Assembly: GCF_029350945.1 (NCBI RefSeq)
Contig: NZ_JARKMS010000002.1
Location: 293,124-357,123, forward strand
Source: Maribacter huludaoensis
Lineage (GTDB): Bacteria; Bacteroidota; Bacteroidia; Flavobacteriales; Flavobacteriaceae
Length of the DNA: 64,000 bases
Direction: 5' to 3'
The notes beneath the pieces are model-generated. The model was given only the letters and a program-made list of their open reading frames with translations, was not told the DNA's origin and did no database searches. Position numbers and translations under genes: made by a program. This document shows, piece after piece, positions 51,661 to 61,088 of the stretch (position 1 is the stretch's first letter; each line of letters opens with the position of its first letter).

Positions 51661-54051
51661 TTATTGGTTATTGTTTTCATCATGAGGTAAAATATCTATT
51701 TGTGGTTTTTTAAGTGTTTGTTTGTTGGCTATACTTTTTTCTAGTGATAGCAGCAGGGAAGGTAGTAAAATTAAGTTGGCCAACATAGCTAATAACAATG
51801 TTGCCGAGACTAATGAACCTAAGGCAACCGTACCACCAAAATTGGATATCACAAAAACGGAAAATCCGAAAAACAATACTATTGAAGTGTAAAACATACT
51901 TACGCCTGTTTCTCTCAATGCATTATATACTGATTTTTCAATACGCCAATTGTTTGCGGTAAGTTCTTGTCTATACTTTGCCAGAAAATGTATAGTATCA
52001 TCTACCGAAATACCAAAGGCTATACTAAATACTAGAATAGTAGAAGGTTTTATAGGTACGCCTACAAATCCCATAATTCCCGCAGTAATGACAAGTGGCA
52101 ATAAATTGGGAATCAGTGAAATTACGATCATTCTAAATGATCTAAAAAGGTATGCCATAAACAATGCAATTAGACCAATGGCCAAGGCAAGTGACATGAT
52201 TAGATTTTTAACCAAGTATTTGGTTCCTTTAAGGAATAACAATGCACTACCTGTCATATAGACCTCATAACGTTCTACCGGGAATATTTTAGTAATATTC
52301 TCTAGTAAGCGTTCTTCTATTTCTTCCATGCGGCTGGTATTTACGTCTCGCATAAATGTTGTCATTCTGGCGGTTTGCCCGGTGCTATCAACAAATGATT
52401 TAAGCAGGTCTCCATTATTGCCAGATTTGCGGGCAACATCCATTATGAACGTGTTTTCCTGGCTGGTAGGCAATTGGTAGTATTTTGGAATACCGTTGTA
52501 AAAGGCCTGCTTGGAATATTTAACCAGGTTTACAACGGAAACAGGTGTAGAAAGTTCAGGAATCTCTTCTATTACCTCTCCAAGCTGATTCATGCGTTTA
52601 AGAGTTACAGGTTTTAAAACTCCCTTTGGTGTTTTGGTGTCTACCACAATCTCTACGGGCATAATACCTTTGAACTCTTTTTCAAAAAAGCGAATGTCAT
52701 GAAAAAATTCAGCATTCTTAGGCATGTCCTCTATAGGACTGCCAGATATTCTTATTTGGTAAATACCAATAATACTAACCACCAACAAACATATAGATAC
52801 AATATAAACTGTAATTCTTCTATGTCTCACAATACGTTCCATCCATTGAACAAATGCATCGATCCATTTTTTGTTCAAATGTTTTAAATGCTTTGTTTTT
52901 GGTAGGGGCATAAAGCTATAAACAATAGGTATTATTAATAGCGATAATACAAATATCCCCAAGATATTAATAGAAGCAACTATGCCGAATTCCTTCAACA
53001 ATGTACTGTCCGTTACAATGAAAGTTGCAAAACCAGATGCTGTAGTAATGTTGGTCATTAAGGTCGCATTTCCAATTTTAGAAATTACCCGTTGCAGTGA
53101 AAGGGCCTGATTACCATGTTTTTTAACTTCTTGTTGGTATTTATTTATCAGGAAAATACAGTTGGGAATACCAATAACTATAATTAATGGCGGAATAAGT
53201 GCCGTAAGAACTGTTATTTCATACTGTAATAAGCCAAGTAGACCAAAGGCCCACATTACACCAATAATTACAACACACATTGAAATAAACGTAGCCCTAA
53301 TACTTCTGAAAAAGAAAAAGAAAATTAATGAGGTAACACCTAGTGCCGCTAAAATAAATTTTCCTATTTCATCAATAATATTTTGCGAGTTCATGGTTCT
53401 CACATACGGCATGCCAGATATGTGAACGTCTAAATTTGTCTCTTCTTCAAATTTTTTGACTAAGGTGTTTATGTCCTGAAGAATAAAATCCTTACGTACC
53501 GATGTGTTTACAATATCCTTATCTAAATTGACAATGGTTCTAATTGTTTTACTTTCTTTATTGTAAAGTAAATTATTGTAAAAGGGAACGTCATTGAAAA
53601 GATGGTTGGTGATGCTGTCTATTTCTTGTTTAGACTTTAGTTCGCCGTTAATAAGCGGGCGCATTACAAATTCTTGTTTGTCTTTATCTTTGATAAGTTC
53701 TTTTAAGTTATCCGTTGAAATAACGAACTCCACTTCTGGGAAAGCGGCAAGTTGCTTGCTAAGCTTGTTCCATCTATTAAAATTGGTTGGTGTGAACAAA
53801 GCGCTATCACGTATTGCAAAAACAACTGCATTGCCTTCTTCACCAAATTTGCTCAGAAAATTTTGATATTGAATATTTACAGGATGGTCATCTGGTAGTA
53901 AGTTCGTTTGGGAGCTGGAAAATCGCATGTATTGCCATTGCCAACCCATAAATACCGTAAAACCGGTAATCAATAGTAAAATCAGGATTCTGTTTCGTAG
54001 AATTATGTTTGCCGTTTTTGGCCAAAATCCTTTCGTAAGTTTAGCTACCAT
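51661..54051 (-). CDS. MMPL/RND-superfamily transporter
   Basis: A 796-residue exporter-like permease with 12 helices in two homologous halves. Each half has one helix (ILILLLITGFTVFMGW; ITVYIVSICLLVVSIIG), a periplasmic domain and five more helices. MMPL/sterol-sensing-type motifs are visible (GLLQYEITVLTALIPPLIIVIGI; STILVFSIAFGISVDDTIHFLAKYR with the proton-path Asp pair). Substrate unknown; lipids or hopanoids are guesses from the family. The start at 54051 is chosen because the upstream ATG (54072) overlaps a -7 element. Confidence 0.88.
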   Translation of the reverse strand: MVAKLTKGFWPKTANIILRNRILILLLITGFTVFMGWQWQYMRFSSSQTNLLPDDHPVNIQYQNFLSKFGEEGNAVVFAIRDSALFTPTNFNRWNKLSKQLAAFPEVEFVISTDNLKELIKDKDKQEFVMRPLINGELKSKQEIDSITNHLFNDVPFYNNLLYNKESKTIRTIVNLDKDIVNTSVRKDFILQDINTLVKKFEEETNLDVHISGMPYVRTMNSQNIIDEIGKFILAALGVTSLIFFFFFRSIRATFISMCVVIIGVMWAFGLLGLLQYEITVLTALIPPLIIVIGIPNCIFLINKYQQEVKKHGNQALSLQRVISKIGNATLMTNITTASGFATFIVTDSTLLKEFGIVASINILGIFVLSLLIIPIVYSFMPLPKTKHLKHLNKKWIDAFVQWMERIVRHRRITVYIVSICLLVVSIIGIYQIRISGSPIEDMPKNAEFFHDIRFFEKEFKGIMPVEIVVDTKTPKGVLKPVTLKRMNQLGEVIEEIPELSTPVSVVNLVKYSKQAFYNGIPKYYQLPTSQENTFIMDVARKSGNNGDLLKSFVDSTGQTARMTTFMRDVNTSRMEEIEERLLENITKIFPVERYEVYMTGSALLFLKGTKYLVKNLIMSLALAIGLIALFMAYLFRSFRMIVISLIPNLLPLVITAGIMGFVGVPIKPSTILVFSIAFGISVDDTIHFLAKYRQELTANNWRIEKSVYNALRETGVSMFYTSIVLFFGFSVFVISNFGGTVALGSLVSATLLLAMLANLILLPSLLLSLEKSIANKQTLKKPQIDILPHDENNNQ

Positions 54052-54069
54052 AACTGTTTTTGCAGGTCG

Positions 54070-54077
54070 CAAAGGTA
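54070..54077 (-). promoter_or_regulatory. -7 promoter element of the MMPL gene
   Basis: On the minus strand the sequence reads TACCTTTG, an exact TAnnTTTG. It overlaps the first possible ATG (54072), so the mRNA must start further in and the ATG at 54051 is the likely start. No -33 element is obvious. Confidence 0.5.
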
Positions 54078-54130
54078 ACTATTACCTACATCTGTTCCTA
54101 AACTGAAAAGTTTAAATTTTTTACAAAAAA

Positions 54131-54160
54131 ATAAAGCTACCCTAATTGAGGTAGCTTTGT
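54131..54160 (-). terminator. Terminator after frr
   Basis: AAAGCTACC (54133-54141) pairs with GGTAGCTTT (54150-54158); on the minus strand a T-run follows. It separates pyrH-frr from the exporter gene. Confidence 0.8.
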
Positions 54161-54182
54161 ATCTTAATTAACATATCTATGA

Positions 54183-54737
54183 TCAGACTTTCATGATTTC
54201 AGCTTCTTTTTTTGCCAAGAAATCTTCAATTTTCTTAGTAAATAGATCAGTTAGATCTTGAACATCTGCAGTCGCGTTTTTTTGAAAATCTTCAGAAATA
54301 TCTAAATCCTTAATTTCTTTATTAGCATCTTGCCTTGCGCTGCGTACACCTACTTTGGCGTGTTCTGCTTCTGCTTTGGCTTGCTTTGTAAGTTGAATTC
54401 TACGCTCTTCTGTCAAAGGTGGAACGTTAATGATAATCATGTCACCATTGTTCATTGGGTTAAAGCCTAAATTGGCATTCATGATAGCTTTTTCAATTTC
54501 TTGAAGCATGTTTTTTTCCCATGGTTGAACAGAAATTGTTCTACCGTCCGGGGTGTTTACATTGGCTACTTGAGATAATGGAGTTTGTGACCCGTAGTAA
54601 TCGACCATTACCGATGATAACATTGTTGGGCTGGCTTTTCCAGCTCTAATCTTTAAAAATTCTCGTTCCAAGTGCGCTATAGCGGCATTCATGCCTTCTT
54701 TTGTAGCGTCTAAAACAAATTGTACTTCTTCGTCCAT
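54183..54737 (-). CDS. frr: Ribosome recycling factor
   Basis: A 184-residue RRF of normal length. Typical segments: AHLEREFLKIRAGKASPTML, VNTPDGRTISVQPWEKNML, GDMIIINVPPLTEERR, and the long helices after it. With EF-G it splits post-termination ribosomes. Follows pyrH by 45 bases, the common bacterial order pyrH-frr. Confidence 0.96.
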   Translation of the reverse strand: MDEEVQFVLDATKEGMNAAIAHLEREFLKIRAGKASPTMLSSVMVDYYGSQTPLSQVANVNTPDGRTISVQPWEKNMLQEIEKAIMNANLGFNPMNNGDMIIINVPPLTEERRIQLTKQAKAEAEHAKVGVRSARQDANKEIKDLDISEDFQKNATADVQDLTDLFTKKIEDFLAKKEAEIMKV

Positions 54738-54782
54738 ATAATAAGTATATTATTATCTCAATAACATAAACTGTACCGAAAA

Positions 54783-55490
54783 TTATAAGTTAACCGTTGT
54801 ACCAATAGTTTGGCCGTCAACAATTTTCAATAAGTTTCCTTTTTTGTTCATATCAAAAACTACAATGGGTAGTTCATTTTCTTGACTAAGTGTAAAGGCC
54901 GTAGTATCCATAACTTTAAGCCCTTTGTTAAGCACCTCTGAGAAAGAGATACTGTCAAATTTCGTGGCGCTTTTGTCTTTTTCCGGATCAGCAGTATAAA
55001 TACCATCTACACGCGTTCCTTTTAGTATAACATCCGCTTCAATTTCAATGGCACGTAATACGGCGGCAGAATCTGTAGTAAAGTAAGGATTACCTGTGCC
55101 TCCGCCAAAGATAACAACTCTTCCTTTTTCTAAATGTCTCATTGCACGTCTTCTGATGAAAGGCTCGGCAACTTCGTTAATTTTAATGGCACTTTGAAGT
55201 CTGGTCTGTACACCGTTCATTTCTAGGGCACTTTGTAATGCCAAACCATTTATTACGGTAGCCAACATACCCATATGGTCACCTTGAACCCTGTCCATAC
55301 CGGTTGCTGCACCTGCTAATCCACGAAAGATATTACCGCCGCCAATTACTATAGCCACTTCTATACCTTTATCAACTACTTCTTTAATTTCTTCTGCATA
55401 TTCATTTAGACGATTAGAGTCTATGCCGTATTGTTTTTCGCCCATTAAGGCTTCACCGCTTAATTTCAGAAGAATTCTTTTGTAGTGCAT
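54783..55490 (-). CDS. pyrH: UMP kinase
   Basis: A 235-residue amino-acid-kinase-fold UMP kinase. Motifs: [13 protein letters not shown] at the N-terminus (phosphate loop), [29 protein letters not shown] and [17 protein letters not shown]. Phosphorylates UMP to UDP with ATP in pyrimidine synthesis. Divergent from the M61 peptidase; its promoter lies in the 143-base gap. Confidence 0.96.
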   Translation of the reverse strand: MHYKRILLKLSGEALMGEKQYGIDSNRLNEYAEEIKEVVDKGIEVAIVIGGGNIFRGLAGAATGMDRVQGDHMGMLATVINGLALQSALEMNGVQTRLQSAIKINEVAEPFIRRRAMRHLEKGRVVIFGGGTGNPYFTTDSAAVLRAIEIEADVILKGTRVDGIYTADPEKDKSATKFDSISFSEVLNKGLKVMDTTAFTLSQENELPIVVFDMNKKGNLLKIVDGQTIGTTVNL

Positions 55491-55598
55491 CTTAATTTTT
55501 TATTTGCCATCAAAAATAATGAAAATATTTGATGGGCGTAGCCAATAATTAGTTGAAGCAAAACATAAATCGTTAAGATGTTGTCATAACATATTATC

Positions 55599-55606
55599 TA
55601 TCTTTG
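55599..55606 (+). promoter_or_regulatory. -7 promoter element of the M61 peptidase gene
   Basis: TATCTTTG matches TAnnTTTG. A TTG at 55581-55583 is closer than the usual 19-base spacing, so the -33 part is uncertain. The start codon follows 28 bases later. Confidence 0.5.
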
Positions 55607-55633
55607 GTAACGTTGATTTTTAAATATTCACAT

Positions 55634-57517
55634 ATGAAGTTTTTTATGAAAAAAAATGTTTTAATTGTCGTTTTGGCATTGTTGCTTAATGCATGTGGGG
55701 CCGGTAAAGCGCTATTGTCCATTGAAAAAAGTCCTGTTATTATTTCTATTGACTTGATCAATATTGTTGATGATAAGGTGCAGGTAGTTGTAGATCCCGG
55801 TGCTTTTAGTACATCAACAGTTGTATTTAGAATTCCTAAAACTGTACCTGGAACATATAGCTCTGACAATTACGGAAAGTATATTGAAGCTTTTAAGGCT
55901 ATAGATTATAAAGGTAATGTGTTAGAAAGTACAAAACTTGATGACAATAGCTGGAGTATTTCAAGCGCTGTTCAATTGGATAGAATTGAGTATTTGGTCA
56001 ATGACACTTATGATACTGAAAATGATGTGGAAGATGCGGTATTTTCACCTGCTGGAACCAATATTTCCGCAGGCAGTAATTTTATGCTCAATCTGCATGG
56101 TTTCGTAGGTTATTTTGATAACTTTAAAGAAGTGCCATACGCTATCAATATAAATAAACCAGCTGATTTGGTCGCTACTACATCACTTGCTTTTACGACG
56201 GATAGAAAACCTGATTCTCAATGGGATGCCTTTTCGGCAAAACGTTATTTTGAAGTTATAGATAATCCGATTATGTATGCAAGACCGAATACTGAAACCT
56301 TTGAGATAAATGGTATTACGGTAACCTTAAGTGTTTATTCGCCAAATAATGTTTATAAGGCTTCTGATTTAAAGGAGAGGATGGTTAGTATGATGGGGGC
56401 TCAGAAGAAATTCCTTGGAGATGTAGATAGCACTAAAGAATATAGTATTCTATTGTATATGTCTGATGTTAATGTGCCTGACGCTCATGGTTATGGTGCA
56501 TTAGAGCATCATACTTCAACAGTAGTTGTTTTGCCTGAAGCTATGGACATTGGTCGTTTAGAGCAAGCTATGGTAGATGTGGTTTCACACGAATTTTTTC
56601 ATATCGTAACTCCATTATCCGTTCACTCAAAAGAGATTCAGTATTTTGATTTTAACGACCCTAAAATGTCAGAGCATTTATGGATGTATGAGGGTACGAC
56701 AGAATACTTTGCCAATTTGTTTCAGATTCAGCAAGGTCTAATTACAGAAGAGGATTTTTACGAGCGCATGTTGGGTAAAATTACCAATTCTAAGTTTTAT
56801 GATGATAGTATGTCTTTTACGAAAATGAGCAAGAATATTTTGGAGCAGCCTTATGAGCCAAATTATGCTAACGTTTATGAGAAAGGTGCTTTGATTAACA
56901 TGTGTTTGGATATTATTTTGAGAGAAAAAAGTAATGGGGAGAAAGGTATGCTTTGGTTAATGAAGGAATTATCTAAAAAATATGGTACAGATGTTCCTTT
57001 TGAAGATGCTGCTTTATTCGGTGAAATAATTTCCATGACATACCCAGAAGTTGGTGCATTCTTTAATAAGCATGTTATTGGAACGACACCGATAGATTAT
57101 GATGAATATTTTGCAAAAGTTGGTTTAGCTACAAAAGAGGTAGAGGAAGCAACAGGATACTTTTTTGATGGACAAGTGCCTTATATGGATGTGGATGTTC
57201 AAAACGACAGTGTGGTATTTATTCGCAAGAATATAACGTTGAATTCTTTCTTTGATGGCTTAAAATTAAAAGGTGGGGATATTTTCAGAACTATCAACGG
57301 TAAAGACATCAATCTTGAAAGTCTTAGACCTATAATAGGAGAGAGTTTTGGTTGGACACCAGAGACAGTAGTCAATATGACTGTTGAAAGAGATGGCGAA
57401 TTGATTTCGGTAGAAGGTCCTGTAGGTAAACCTGTTAAAAAAGCAACAAAGGTGGTTGCTCTGGAAGGGGTGTCTCAGGAAACTGTTAAGTTGCGTAATG
57501 CTTGGTTGAAGAATTAG
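55634..57517 (+). CDS. M61-family peptidase lipoprotein
   Basis: A 627-residue exported lipoprotein: signal peptide with lipobox LLLNACG, an N-terminal beta domain typical of M61 (glycyl aminopeptidase family), the zinc site VVSHEFFHIVTPL (HExxH) followed by the Glu in WMYEGTTEYFANL, and a C-terminal PDZ domain (FDGLKLKGGDIFRTINGKDI). Cleaves peptides from the N-terminus, preferring Gly/Ala in characterised members. The frame starts at 55604, but the ATG at 55634 is the normal signal-peptide start (a second ATG lies at 55646). Confidence 0.92.
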   Translation: MKFFMKKNVLIVVLALLLNACGAGKALLSIEKSPVIISIDLINIVDDKVQVVVDPGAFSTSTVVFRIPKTVPGTYSSDNYGKYIEAFKAIDYKGNVLESTKLDDNSWSISSAVQLDRIEYLVNDTYDTENDVEDAVFSPAGTNISAGSNFMLNLHGFVGYFDNFKEVPYAININKPADLVATTSLAFTTDRKPDSQWDAFSAKRYFEVIDNPIMYARPNTETFEINGITVTLSVYSPNNVYKASDLKERMVSMMGAQKKFLGDVDSTKEYSILLYMSDVNVPDAHGYGALEHHTSTVVVLPEAMDIGRLEQAMVDVVSHEFFHIVTPLSVHSKEIQYFDFNDPKMSEHLWMYEGTTEYFANLFQIQQGLITEEDFYERMLGKITNSKFYDDSMSFTKMSKNILEQPYEPNYANVYEKGALINMCLDIILREKSNGEKGMLWLMKELSKKYGTDVPFEDAALFGEIISMTYPEVGAFFNKHVIGTTPIDYDEYFAKVGLATKEVEEATGYFFDGQVPYMDVDVQNDSVVFIRKNITLNSFFDGLKLKGGDIFRTINGKDINLESLRPIIGESFGWTPETVVNMTVERDGELISVEGPVGKPVKKATKVVALEGVSQETVKLRNAWLKN

Positions 57518-57542
57518 AATTAAGCTTAAACTTTGAAAATAA

Positions 57543-57581
57543 AAAAAACCGTCTACTTTTTACAGTAAGACGGTTTTTTAT
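57543..57581. terminator. Bidirectional terminator between M61 and tsf
   Basis: AAAAAACCGTCT and AGACGGTTTTTT form the main stem around an ~13-base loop with an extra AC/GT pairing. It lies between two convergent genes (stops at 57517 and 57601). Confidence 0.8.
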
Positions 57582-57600
57582 TGAGTTAGTTGTATTGTAA

Positions 57601-58566
57601 TTAACCTACGGTTACACGTTTAAAACCTAGAACAGAAACATCACCATGAGATTCAACATATTTACCAACGTTGATTTTCTCATCTTTAATGAAGTTTTGA
57701 TCTAATAAACACTGCTCTTGATCTAAAGTGGTATTGTCAGATACGAATCTTTCCATTTTTCCCGGAAGAATTTTATCCCAAATTTTCTCAGGTTTACCTT
57801 CAGCTTGTAATTGCGCTTTAGCATCTTCTTCTGCTTGAGCCATAACTTCAGGAGTCAATTGCGACATTGAAATATACTGAGGTACATTTTTAAGTGTTTT
57901 ACCTAAACGACCTAATTCTTCATTGTCTTTTTCAATAACAGCTATTCTAGCTTCTGTTTCGGCAGCTACAAATGTAGGGTCGAAATCTTTATAAGATAAT
58001 GTAGTCGCACCCATTGAAGCAACTTGCATAGAAACGTCTTTAGCCAACACATCAGCAGTATCAACTTTAGCGGAAAGACCGACTAAAGCAGCAATCTTGT
58101 TAATGTGAACGTAAGAACCAACGTATGGTGCTTCTAATTTTTCAAAAGCAGTGATTTCTAATTTCTCACCAATAACACCAGTTTGCTCAACTAATTTGTC
58201 AGCAACTGTCATACCTCCAAAATCAGCAGCTAAAAGTTCCTCTTTAGAGTTACAGTTAAGTGCTATTTCAGCTAACTGATCGGCAAGGGCAAGAAAGTTC
58301 TCATTTTTACCAACGAAGTCAGTTTCACAACCAAGTACTATGGCAACACCAACAGTTTGGTCAGAATTCAACTTAGCAATTGCAGCACCTTCTGACGATT
58401 CTCTGTCTGCTCTTTTCGCTGCTACTTTTTGTCCTTTTTTACGAAGCACTTCGATTGCTTTGTCAAAATCACCTTCGGCCTCTACCAAAGCGTTTTTACA
58501 ATCCATCATTCCAGCGCCAGTCGCTTTTCTTAATTTATTTACTTCTGCGGCGGTAATTTTTGCCAT
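57601..58566 (-). CDS. tsf: Translation elongation factor Ts
   Basis: A 321-residue EF-Ts. The N-terminal UBA-like domain (AAEVNKLRKATGAGMMDCKNALVEAEGDFDKAIEVLRKKG in pieces) and the contact motif CETDFVGKNENF, which reaches into EF-Tu, are present. It exchanges GDP for GTP on EF-Tu. The start is 70 bases after rpsB, the standard pair. Ends at the shared terminator. Confidence 0.96.
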   Translation of the reverse strand: MAKITAAEVNKLRKATGAGMMDCKNALVEAEGDFDKAIEVLRKKGQKVAAKRADRESSEGAAIAKLNSDQTVGVAIVLGCETDFVGKNENFLALADQLAEIALNCNSKEELLAADFGGMTVADKLVEQTGVIGEKLEITAFEKLEAPYVGSYVHINKIAALVGLSAKVDTADVLAKDVSMQVASMGATTLSYKDFDPTFVAAETEARIAVIEKDNEELGRLGKTLKNVPQYISMSQLTPEVMAQAEEDAKAQLQAEGKPEKIWDKILPGKMERFVSDNTTLDQEQCLLDQNFIKDEKINVGKYVESHGDVSVLGFKRVTVG

Positions 58567-58636
58567 TTTATTTTCTTTTAGGATACCCGTTTTAATGGGT
58601 TGTTCTTAGATTTATTTATATCAAAAATAGAATAAC

Positions 58637-59755
58637 TTATTCTACACCACCTTTGGTGTTGTCTTGCCATTCTTTAAGTTCGTCCCACTTACCCTCTGCA
58701 GCCATTTTAGCTTGCTTTGGCCAAGATGTTGGATCCAAGTGAGCCATTCTAGAACTTGCTTCTGTTAAGATTTCTTTGATTTTTTCAGCTTCACCTTTAG
58801 AAAGGTCAGCGAATGTAGCTATACCGGCAGCAACTAATGCTTCGGCTGCTTTTGGTCCAATACCTTCAACTTTCGTTAAATCGTCTGCTTTAGTATCGTT
58901 TGCAACAGCTTCTTTAGTAGCCTCAACATTTACTTCAACGTTTGGTACGTTGTCAACCATAGGTGCCGGCTTGGTGTCAACTTTTGCAGGAGATGGAGCT
59001 GGCGTTTCTGCAACAGCTTTTTTCTTAGGAGCTTTTTCCTTTTTTTCTGCAGCATCACCTTTTTCTGCTTTACGTTCAGCAAGACCTTCGGCAACTGCAT
59101 TTGTTACTTCTGTCATAATGATGTCAATTGACTTGGATGCATCATCGTTAGAAGGAATAAGGTAATCTACATCTCTAGGGTCACAGTTGGTATCTACCAT
59201 TGCAAAAATAGGAATGTTCAATTTTTGAGCTTCTTTTACTGCAATGTGTTCTCTCATTGTATCAACGATGAACAAAGCACCTGGTAAACGGGTCATTTCA
59301 GAAATAGAACCTAAGTTCTTTTCTAATTTTGCACGTAAACGGTCAACTTGCAATCTTTCTTTTTTAGATAATGTAAGGAAAGTGCCGTCTTTCTTCATAC
59401 GATCAATAGAAGCCATTTTCTTAACAGCTTTACGGATAGTAACAAAGTTGGTCAACATACCACCTGGCCATCTTTCTGTGATGTAAGGCATGTTTACTGC
59501 CGCCGCTTTTTCAGCAACGATATCTTTTGCTTGTTTTTTGGTAGCTACGAAAAGTATTTTTCTACCTGATGCCGCAATCTTGCTAAGAGCCTCATTGGTC
59601 TCGTCTAATTTTGCAACTGTTTTGTAAAGGTTGATTACGTGAATACCATTACGCTCCATGTAGATGTAAGGAGCCATGTTCGGATTCCACTTTCTTGTAA
59701 GGTGACCAAAATGTACACCTGCTTCTAATAATTGTTTTACTTCGACTCTCGCCAT
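58637..59755 (-). CDS. rpsB: 30S ribosomal protein S2 with C-terminal helix-hairpin-helix extension
   Basis: A 372-residue S2; the usual length is about 230-270. Residues 1-~228 are a normal S2 core (LLEAGVHFGHLTRKWNPNM, ITERWPGGMLTNFVTIRK, FIVDTMREHIAVKEA, DTNCDPRDVDYLIPSNDDA). A ~60-residue Lys/Ala/Pro/Glu-rich linker follows. From ~290 there is a helix-hairpin-helix-type domain (DDLTKVEGIGPKAAEALVAA, then SSRMAHLDPTSWPKQAKMAA) of the kind also found attached to ribosomal protein L21 in flavobacteria. The tail may contact RNA. Same strand as rpsI and rplM upstream. Confidence 0.95.
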   Translation of the reverse strand: MARVEVKQLLEAGVHFGHLTRKWNPNMAPYIYMERNGIHVINLYKTVAKLDETNEALSKIAASGRKILFVATKKQAKDIVAEKAAAVNMPYITERWPGGMLTNFVTIRKAVKKMASIDRMKKDGTFLTLSKKERLQVDRLRAKLEKNLGSISEMTRLPGALFIVDTMREHIAVKEAQKLNIPIFAMVDTNCDPRDVDYLIPSNDDASKSIDIIMTEVTNAVAEGLAERKAEKGDAAEKKEKAPKKKAVAETPAPSPAKVDTKPAPMVDNVPNVEVNVEATKEAVANDTKADDLTKVEGIGPKAAEALVAAGIATFADLSKGEAEKIKEILTEASSRMAHLDPTSWPKQAKMAAEGKWDELKEWQDNTKGGVE

Positions 59756-59949
59756 TTTAAATTTAGTTTACGTTCTTTTGAATTAGCAATAACAAAGTGG
59801 TATCTCGAATAATAATATCAAGAAGCCTTCATCATTTAGATGCTAAACTAATCTTACCTTCAATTTTTAGGAATTAAAGGATTTTTAATTGTCCTGAAAG
59901 GACTTTCAATGAACTTGTTAATAATCTGGTTTCCCAGTGTGATAAAATA

Positions 59950-59978
59950 TAAAAATAGGCACCCAAAAAGGGTGCCCG
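59950..59978 (-). terminator. Terminator after rpsI
   Basis: GGCACCC (59958-59964) pairs with GGGTGCC (59970-59976) around a 5-base A/T loop. The minus strand continues with a T-rich tail, so rplM-rpsI form one transcript and rpsB-tsf may start anew. Confidence 0.75.
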
Positions 59979-59997
59979 GTACTCTTGTAATCTTGAA

Positions 59998-60384
59998 TTA
60001 ACGTTTCGAGAATTGGAATTTTTTACGTGCTTTCTTCTGACCGAATTTCTTACGTTCAACCATTCTTGGATCTCTAGTCAATAGACCTTCTGGCTTTAAG
60101 ATGGTTCTGTTTTCAGCATCGATCTCACACATTGCTCTAGATAAAGCAAGGCGAATAGCTTCTGCCTGACCAGTGATACCACCACCGTAAACATTTACTT
60201 TTACGTCGTAAGTATCAAGACTTTCAGTTAATGTAAAAGGTTGTTTTACTTTGTATTGAAGTGTTGCAGTTGGAAAGTATACGCTTAAATCTTTATTGTT
60301 GATAGTGATGTCACCATTACCATCAGAAAGATATACTCTAGCTACAGCGGTCTTTCTACGACCAATTTTATGAATTACTTCCAT
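59998..60384 (-). CDS. rpsI: 30S ribosomal protein S9
   Basis: A 128-residue S9 with the start GRRKTAVARVYL, the GGGITGQAEAIRLALSRAM helix region and the basic C-terminus (KKARKKFQFSKR) that reaches the P-site tRNA. Starts one base after the rplM stop; the two are always paired. Confidence 0.96.
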   Translation of the reverse strand: MEVIHKIGRRKTAVARVYLSDGNGDITINNKDLSVYFPTATLQYKVKQPFTLTESLDTYDVKVNVYGGGITGQAEAIRLALSRAMCEIDAENRTILKPEGLLTRDPRMVERKKFGQKKARKKFQFSKR

Positions 60385-60385
60385 C

Positions 60386-60841
60386 TTATTTAATGTCTTT
60401 TAAATTAACAACAGTAGGCTTTTGAGCTTCCTGACCGTGCTCTGTACCTGCGTAAACTTTAAGGTTTCTAAAAAGTTCTGCACCTAATCTGTTCTTAGGT
60501 AACATTCCTTTTATTGCTTTTTCAAGAATACCTTCTGGATTTTTGTCCAACAATTGTTTTACACTAGTAGTACGTTGACCACCTGGATAGCCAGTATATC
60601 TCATATATGATTTATCAGACCACTTGTTTCCTGTAAGAACAATTTTTTCTGCGTTGATAATAACAACATTATCACCACAATCAACATGAGGGGTGAAACT
60701 TGGCTTGTGCTTTCCTCTTAACAAATAGGCGACTTTTGAAGCCATGCGTCCTAATGTTTCTCCTTCGGCATCTACCAATAACCACTCTTTGTTTACAGTT
60801 GTTCTGTTGGCCGAAACGGTCTTATAACTTAATGTATCCAC
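60386..60841 (-). CDS. rplM: 50S ribosomal protein L13
   Basis: A 151-residue L13: [55 protein letters not shown] and the C-terminal RNA-contacting [19 protein letters not shown], given here in pieces. First gene of the rplM-rpsI operon with a consensus promoter at 60890-60920. Confidence 0.96.
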   Translation of the reverse strand: MDTLSYKTVSANRTTVNKEWLLVDAEGETLGRMASKVAYLLRGKHKPSFTPHVDCGDNVVIINAEKIVLTGNKWSDKSYMRYTGYPGGQRTTSVKQLLDKNPEGILEKAIKGMLPKNRLGAELFRNLKVYAGTEHGQEAQKPTVVNLKDIK

Positions 60842-60889
60842 TACTGCTATTTTTAACTATTATTTGAATCAATCCCTAGAAAGGGGCTG

Positions 60890-60920
60890 CAAATCTACAA
60901 TTATTAACTTGAATTGCAAA
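60890..60920 (-). promoter_or_regulatory. Consensus Bacteroidota promoter of rplM-rpsI
   Basis: On the minus strand: TTTG at 60917-60920, exactly 19 bases, then TAGATTTG at 60890-60897. Both elements match the known Bacteroidota housekeeping consensus TTTG-N19-TAnnTTTG. The predicted leader is about 40 bases. Confidence 0.8.
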
Positions 60921-61088
60921 TACTTGTTTCTTATTTTTTTTACATTTTTTAAATAAATGTAGGATCTAAATACTTTGTCTTCATGTAGATACTGTTAAAC
61001 TTGTTGGTTTTATTACTATTTCTGTAACAATTACAATTCTTTTGTGTCTCTACATTATTACCATCAATCAACTAAAGAACACACGATT

